Of a DNA stretch of 55,058 bases, positions 51,001 to 55,058 are shown piece by piece. A model generated the notes under the pieces. The model worked only from the letters and a program-made list of their open reading frames with translations. It was not told the origin of the DNA and did not search any database. This DNA comes from Caulochytrium protostelioides. Taxonomy: Eukaryota > Chytridiomycota > Caulochytriomycetes > Caulochytriales > Caulochytriaceae. The stretch's first letter is position 1; each line of letters opens with the position of its first letter. The stretch covers positions 1-55,058 of the forward strand of contig ML014235.1 of assembly GCA_003615045.1 (NCBI GenBank). Reading direction: 5' to 3'. Both the position numbers and the translations under genes were made by a program.

Positions 51001-51442
51001 AGTCCGCGGCCGTCCAGACCATATCGCCGACGCGGAAGGTCTGCTGGCGCCATGTGAACGCCGCATGTGTCGCGTCCTCGGCCATCGGAACCGCGACCGG
51101 CAGCACCGACGGCGCCGCGTCCTCGTGGTCGGACGACGCGGAGCGCGGCCGCGACGCGACGGCGCTCGTCGTGGTGCGCCGTGACGCGCGGCGCGACATC
51201 ACCCCCGGGGCGGAATCATCAGGCGCGACCGTGATGGGCTCCAAGTACTCGACTTCGTCGTCGGAGCTCGCGTAGTCGGGGTCCGGCGTCGCACGATGCG
51301 ATTCATACCGCATGCGCTGCATGATCGCGCTCATGGGCGGCGCTTCCCAGTCGACCTGGAGCAGCTGCGCCTCCTCATTGTCGCTGTCGTCCGCTAGCGC
51401 GGCTTTGTCCGCCCAGAGCGACGCCATGGGTTCGGTCGCCAT
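48065..51442 (-). CDS. ORC1: Origin recognition complex subunit 1
   Basis: ORC1 is the largest ORC subunit, an AAA+ ATPase that binds origins and loads MCM with Cdc6. The 1125-aa protein has an N-terminal BAH domain (RVGDMVWTAADFDHRR, STYIIYRIEGIRAWPKTQLF) from about residue 130; an acidic Ser/Asp/Glu-rich and basic low-complexity linker; and the AAA+ core at about 625-1010. LPCRENEYTEIYTFLYDHL leads into Walker A GVPGTGKT at 666-673, Walker B VVLVDELDLLLTKRQ near 775, sensor 1 LAVANTMDLLERHL, and sensor 2 GDARRALDICRIALE. A winged-helix C-terminal region follows. The Walker B form DELD and the BAH domain separate ORC1 from CDC6. A GTG four codons upstream is less likely than the ATG at 51442. 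Confidence 0.96.
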   Translation of the reverse strand: MATEPMASLWADKAALADDSDNEEAQLLQVDWEAPPMSAIMQRMRYESHRATPDPDYASSDDEVEYLEPITVAPDDSAPGVMSRRASRRTTTSAVASRPRSASSDHEDAAPSVLPVAVPMAEDATHAAFTWRQQTFRVGDMVWTAADFDHRRSVVVPSTYIIYRIEGIRAWPKTQLFEVRVRALVPLGHPRRTAAALLAAADGDADRAFDGLAAMYALGLDATGATSKITPEQIKGRVTVVASRAAWDAHWAAAREALRHALAAPHADWRSLYLPASPRGVWWCGYARVRDTVFPGAAGMPADMGRRRRPAGAWSTLPGIDAAADGAVSMRGTRWVPLVSAATAVDTSAAALRGPVLIAARPQPIDRDALPDRLAALCPAAPTPIATTSRRRSPAASPVPAAAVAKPAAKPTAKPTRGRGRGRGSGQPRSTRSTRLPAARDALASEAEVSDSGSETDTDDGDAAPASADEDDELESESSEASESESESESSEDESDEDVVRAPRRYRRRMAAAAKAQATPRSRAKARAKAKMGAKRRLGRPAASGAVKRSRLSHVTLPLRAEPLPDDDALASGDDADAADAPADDGTNPFWVAPSRSAPSSRAAAAAGPAAGGGPKARTVQRIRRALHARAAPANLPCRENEYTEIYTFLYDHLVETTSGCMYISGVPGTGKTATVTEAVRALRRAYAEEVAALSAAEQAALREANGGVDDDECFQYVELNGMRLADPSRAYSELWAALHDGQRLSPRHAQQKLSDEFTLAARTGGPPRARATVVLVDELDLLLTKRQDILYHFMDWPQYVGSRLIVLAVANTMDLLERHLSSRVSSRMGLARLVFQPYTHDQLQTILIHRLESAAADNATVFGTRALELCARRISAVSGDARRALDICRIALELFTRDRDRGTRLACRCVKDGATAAAAAGSGAAFDPARLPLCMHYIDKAIQGLMASPVVVALARVTSITDKCLLVAAARALRTAGATGDGVARGNGATVTLHALLEAWERLAHEIGTDAAALPYGVRMAAVGRLAALRLLRLAGGPLGTGRQFGVHGAVNTMLGAPKQAVLLGVAEADLLTVLTRTVRDGVSMELKLPKGMARPSRAVIEMEHARRKEDLRITELLIKALTV

Positions 51443-52607
51443 GGCGGTCGTCACCCCCGACCCGGGGGGAGGGTGCGACGGGCCAAGGACGAGAAGGTGG
51501 CCCGAATCGAGGCCCGAGCGCCTTAGAGTGGCGACGCCGTCATGGACTGGCCTTCAGCGATCGTCGCAGTACGGCAGGGGAGGATAGGGTGAAGAGGCGC
51601 AGAAGAGGCGCAGGATCCATGCGACGGATGGACAGCGAGGTGGTAGGGTCTAGTTGCGGTCGTCTCGGGGCTCAGGTCGGAGTCGGTCGTAACAGGGTAT
51701 CAGCCAGGGGCGCGTTGGCTACAAGAGGGGTGCATGCGGTCTCAGTAACCATGTCCACGTCTTGCAACAGAAACGCGATAGGTCACGAGCATGCTAGTCT
51801 GACTTATCGGCGACTGAATCGCTTCTTTACCGAGTCCGTGGACGAGTGGTCCGCTCGTGGGGCGGAATAAAGCAAAAGACGAGGCCCTCGACGATGGGCA
51901 GCATGCGGCGCAGGGTCCTCTTGCTTGGAGATGCCATGTTTCACAACGATGGGGCAAGAGTCGAAGCGCCACGTCTGCTAAAGAAGAGAAATGACCAAAC
52001 ATCGATGGCCACACAGATGCATCGAGTATACGTCCACCCTTATCACAAACCACGCTCGCTGATGACATTAACTCAACAGTCGTCAAGCAACAAGCCGCCT
52101 CGCGACATCCGCGCAATCGTCTCTCTTCACTTGATTGAAGTGCGCGTCTCTTCCCTTTGATCAAATCAGAGATCACGCGGTTCTCCTTCACAAGCAATAA
52201 ACCATACACCTTCGCGAAATGGGAAGGGCAGCAAATCGTAAGGACAAAACAAAATTAAATATACAGAAACGGGAAAGTAGATGGCAAACGATGGCAGATC
52301 AAAACAAGCAAATGAAGCAAGAGAGATAGAAAGAAGCGACGAAAGCCAACCAGTACACGTATGAGGATCTTCTACTAGAATCCTCTTGGAATAACACGAG
52401 CAATTAACGCGCATCTAACGAACCCGACTGACACGTGATGCAATTGACCTCGAAAGATCAGCCCGCATACGTCGTTGTGAACATGGCAGATGCCGCGGTC
52501 GCGCTTCGAAGAGGATTTAATAAAGACCTCATACGTGAGTTGCACACTGGTGCCTTGCGTCTAAGAAAGTGATGTGGATCAGAGGAGAGATGAGAGCAGC
52601 GGGGATG

Positions 52608-52835
52608 CTAGCCAAAGCATATGGAGTTGGGAAGGGAGTAATGGGAAGAGAGCGATGGAAGGGGATTGATGGGAAGAGAGTGATGGGAAGATAAAAAGAG
52701 ACGGATAGCCAGAGTAAGTCTACCGCCCGGGCCGATCCCGGTCGTTCCCAAGGAATGGCCGGATGGTTTGGTGGTATCTAAGACGGGTGAACGATGAGTC
52801 CACGCGTCGCTGACGACGCGATTTGTACGAGCCAT
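52608..52835 (-). CDS. Possible small ORF behind a TATA box (unsupported function)
   Basis: This 75-aa frame begins MARTNRVVSDAWTHRSPVLD. Its ATG lies 53 bp downstream of a TATAAATA on the same strand, which is its only support. The second half is a Ser/His/Leu/Pro repeat produced by the polypurine tract and is unlikely to be a folded protein. It resembles nothing I know; despite starting MART it is not histone H3. It could be the first exon of a longer gene or a non-coding transcript. Confidence 0.15.
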   Translation of the reverse strand: MARTNRVVSDAWTHRSPVLDTTKPSGHSLGTTGIGPGGRLTLAIRLFLSSHHSLPINPLPSLSSHYSLPNSICFG

Positions 52836-52887
52836 GTACAGCGACGAGCGAATGCGACGACGGTTGGTCCGGCGCGAAACGGTCCCC

Positions 52888-52895
52888 TATTTATA
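52888..52895 (-). promoter_or_regulatory. TATA box (TATAAATA) on the minus strand
   Basis: TATAAATAG reads leftward here, within GC-rich flanks. It is one of the few perfect TATA elements in the window. It sits 1.45 kb upstream of the ORC1 start, too far for a core promoter unless a long 5'UTR intron exists, so a separate transcript is possible. Confidence 0.4.
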
Positions 52896-53052
52896 GCCAC
52901 GAGCGACGCGGCTTAGCCGTCCACCCCCGCGCGCAGCGCCAGCATCGCGTGGCTTTGCTGTATCCACCCAGACGCGCCGCCAGCACGACCGCGAGCTTGA
53001 CCGCGGTCTTGGTCGGCGGGTGCTTGAGGCGCCGCCGCGCCAACACGCCACA

Positions 53053-55058
53053 CTACTCCGATCGCGCGGCCACGGCGCCGCACGCCGCCAGCAACCGCAT
53101 CACGTAGTCGCGGCGGCCGGCGCGCTGCGCGCGCACGGCGATGGGCGCCCACCGGGGATGCGCAATCAGCGCCCGCAGCGGCACGCCGGCGCGATGCCGG
53201 GGAGGCCCGCACGGCGGCGACGGCGGCCAGACGCCGGCGAGCACATAGGCTTCCGCAAGGGCCACGTCGGCGGCGAGCGCGGCCTCGGCCCAGCCCATGG
53301 CCCGCGCCTGGTCCGCGAGCGCCGGCAGCGTGGCCAGCATGACCGCGACGGCCGTCGACAGCAGCGGCGGCGCGGCGGGCGCGCGCGTCGGACTGAAACA
53401 AGGCCGCGGCGGCGCCGTCGCGAGCGCCGTCGCGGCCAGCGCGGCGCGGTACAGCAGCTTGCCGCGCGCGCAGAAGCTGCGGCGCCACAGGCGCTGCGCG
53501 ACGGCCGCGACGTCCGGGACCGTGGCCATGCGGAAGGTCTGGCCGGGCCGGGCGCCCTCGCCGAGCACGTCCGCCAGCGCCCGCCACAGCAGAGCCCCCG
53601 ACAGGGGGTGGACGAGCTCGTGCGCCGCGTGGTGGCACGTGACCAGCCCCACGAGCTCCTGCCACGCGAGCGACGCCGGCAGAGCGATCGTGTCGTCCTC
53701 GTCGTCCTCGTCGGTCAGCGACCCGCGGCTCGTCGCAGCGTCCTCATCCCATGGCGGCTGATCGTCGTCCTCGTCTGGGCTGGAGGCGCCTGCCGAGGGG
53801 CAGGCCGGGCTGACGGGGGCATCGCCATCGGTGTGGAGCGTTTGAGAATCGAGCGGGGCGGGCGGCCACGCGTCGTGGGCCTGATTCGGGGTCGCAGTGG
53901 TGGAGGCCGTCTTCGTGCTCGAAGTCAGGTCATCCGGCAAGACATCCTCGGTCGCGAGGAGGTCCTCGCCAAAACCGGTGCGACGCGCTCGCCGTGACGG
54001 GTCGTCCGGATCGGCGAGATCACGATAGGCGATCAGAGTCATGCGCAGGACCAAGCGGACGACGCGGACCAGGTGCCGGTCGGCGGGGGGCAGCAGCACG
54101 TGGGCCAGCACGTGGTCCAGCTGAAGCACGTCACTGGCCAGCGCCGCGACATAGGCGCGCGTGCGCCGGTCCCGATGCGGTTGTAGATGCGGATGCGGAT
54201 GCGAATGCGGATGGTCGCCGGGTCGGCCCCGATGGCCCCGTGGATAGCGCGCGTGGCCATCGTGGTGGGCGCCCAGCAGGGCGCCTTCGCGGTCGCGCTG
54301 CTGCAGTCGACGCAGGCACCAGGGGACCAGCCCCTCCGTCGCATGCCCCAGATCCGCCGTCGCATGATCTGCCGCTGCTGCAACAGAGTCCTCGGTGAGA
54401 ATGAGGGCCTCGCCCTGGAGGTAGTGCCACGTGGCGGTCAAGCCTTCCAAACGTTGCCGCTGGCCTTCGATATCCGCTGGGTTCTGGGGCGGGCCGTACT
54501 GGCGCAAGATGGTCGCCGCGAAGTCCAGAGAGACCTGGACATGCGTCGTCTGGGACGCGACTGCCCCATCCGCGCTGTCCCAGCCATGAGCCCCGAAATC
54601 GGTCATGGGCGACATCGCCGCGGCGCCGCCTGATTCCGCGGCGTCCAAACGCAGGGCGGCGGCGTCGCCCGCCGCTGCAGACGCGGCCGCAGCGTCCCAG
54701 GGCCCTGCCGACGGCGCCGCGGCGCCCGGGTTGCCCAGCACCCCCAGAACCGCCAGGCTCGCGGCGAGCAGGCTGTGGTCGAGCATGAGCGCCCAGGCCT
54801 CCCGCGGCGAGAGATGCGCCATGCGCGCCGTGACCGTGTAGGCGAGCTCCATCAGCCGCGCGGGGCCGAATGGCACGACGACAGGCGGCAGCGTGCCCAG
54901 CCACGCGGCGCTGGCGTCGTCGTGCGCGTCCAGCACGTAGTCGGTGCCCGTCATGGCGTCCGTGGCCGCGCCGCCGCCGTCGGCCGTCGCCGCCGCCGCC
55001 GCCGCCGCCGCTTGGGCCGCGCCGTGGCCGTCGCGCCGCGCGCGCCCGCTGGTCGGCC
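53053..55058 (-). CDS. Unrecognised protein, partial at the right edge
   Basis: The frame ends at 53053 and is open to the window edge. An ATG at 54954 would give 633 aa, but the frame continues upstream as an Ala-rich stretch, so the true start may lie outside. I do not recognise the family. Visible: an N-terminal hydrophobic, helical region (FGPARLMELAYTVTARMAHL, LMLDHSLLAASLAVLGVLG); a His-Pro-rich loop (HPHSHPHPHLQPH) from a GATGCG repeat; a second helical block (VAALASDVLQLDHVLAHVLL); an acidic linker with SPDEDDDQPPWDEDAA; and a C-terminal helical half (ELVGLVTCHHAAHELVHPLS and onward). Codon use matches its neighbours. The two helical halves around an acidic loop resemble the middle region of some fungal transcription regulators, but that is a guess. 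Confidence 0.45.
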   Translation of the reverse strand, partial: PTSGRARRDGHGAAQAAAAAAAATADGGGAATDAMTGTDYVLDAHDDASAAWLGTLPPVVVPFGPARLMELAYTVTARMAHLSPREAWALMLDHSLLAASLAVLGVLGNPGAAAPSAGPWDAAAASAAAGDAAALRLDAAESGGAAAMSPMTDFGAHGWDSADGAVASQTTHVQVSLDFAATILRQYGPPQNPADIEGQRQRLEGLTATWHYLQGEALILTEDSVAAAADHATADLGHATEGLVPWCLRRLQQRDREGALLGAHHDGHARYPRGHRGRPGDHPHSHPHPHLQPHRDRRTRAYVAALASDVLQLDHVLAHVLLPPADRHLVRVVRLVLRMTLIAYRDLADPDDPSRRARRTGFGEDLLATEDVLPDDLTSSTKTASTTATPNQAHDAWPPAPLDSQTLHTDGDAPVSPACPSAGASSPDEDDDQPPWDEDAATSRGSLTDEDDEDDTIALPASLAWQELVGLVTCHHAAHELVHPLSGALLWRALADVLGEGARPGQTFRMATVPDVAAVAQRLWRRSFCARGKLLYRAALAATALATAPPRPCFSPTRAPAAPPLLSTAVAVMLATLPALADQARAMGWAEAALAADVALAEAYVLAGVWPPSPPCGPPRHRAGVPLRALIAHPRWAPIAVRAQRAGRRDYVMRLLAACGAVAARSE

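Larger units (their letters stand above)
51443..53052. other. Low-GC region upstream of ORC1 with unassigned transcription signals
   Basis: This 1.6-kb gap separates ORC1 from the edge gene on the same strand. Much of 51880-52600 is clearly poorer in GC than the rest of the window, with 52175-52420 the lowest and A-rich on the plus strand. It contains a polypurine tract with a 28-bp repeat (about 52640-52700), a TATA element on the minus strand, and one GC-rich, coding-like patch (51831-51937). No complete gene can be assembled with confidence. Confidence 0.4.

Noticed and set aside
52608-52835. Histone H3 variant, because the small ORF starts MART
   Set aside because: After four residues there is no similarity to H3, and the second half is a repeat product.

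Overview
This window is nuclear DNA from a eukaryote, most likely a GC-rich fungus. Several proteins carry fungal-type features: Ssn3-type CDK8, an Sgf73 with an SCA7 domain, Prp9/SF3A3 and a fungal-style Rieske protein. Genes are dense and mostly intronless. Coding regions are very GC-rich at third positions, while introns (149 to 616 nt, seven found) are visibly poorer in GC. An early-diverging zoosporic lineage such as Caulochytrium is my guess from base composition and from the animal-like domain layout of the KDM4 homologue. That guess is not proven by the sequence. No mobile element, virus-like element or CRISPR array was found.

Layout from left to right: a 10-bp minisatellite and tRNA-Arg(CCT); a disrupted transaldolase gene (-); COX20 (+); SF3A3 (-); eIF4A3 (+); PIG-C/GPI2 (-); a PEX1-like double AAA ATPase (+); Sm protein E (-); glutamine-dependent NAD+ synthetase (+); NAA10 (-); CNOT1/NOT1 (+); SGF73/ataxin-7 (-); a GCK-type STE20 kinase (-); a KDM4-like JmjC demethylase (+); CDK8/SSN3 (-); a HINT3-like HIT protein (+); Rieske iron-sulfur protein (-); valyl-tRNA synthetase (+); ORC1 (-); and an unrecognised protein that runs off the right edge (-).

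The most striking large-scale property is almost strict alternation of strand. Of 18 neighbouring gene pairs, 8 are divergent, 8 convergent and only 2 tandem. Convergent gaps are 93 to 310 bp and divergent gaps about 600 to 1830 bp, so most genes appear to be built as head-to-head pairs around one shared control region. The SF3A3/eIF4A3 pair links two splicing-associated genes over a region with four CACGTG boxes. A third spliceosomal gene (SmE) lies 6 kb away and has a perfect CACGTG-bearing hairpin in its intron.

Functionally the window is housekeeping: splicing, transcription and mRNA turnover (NOT1, SGF73, KDM4, CDK8), mitochondria (COX20, Rieske, possibly a dual-targeted ValRS), peroxisome, GPI-anchor synthesis, NAD synthesis and replication licensing. 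There is no metabolic or defence cluster. The unusual points are the gene alternation, a KDM4 homologue with PHD-like and Tudor-like regions, a PEX1-like ATPase lacking the D2 Walker B glutamate, the broken transaldolase, several short-period minisatellites, and a low-GC stretch next to ORC1 that may hide a small TATA-driven transcript.
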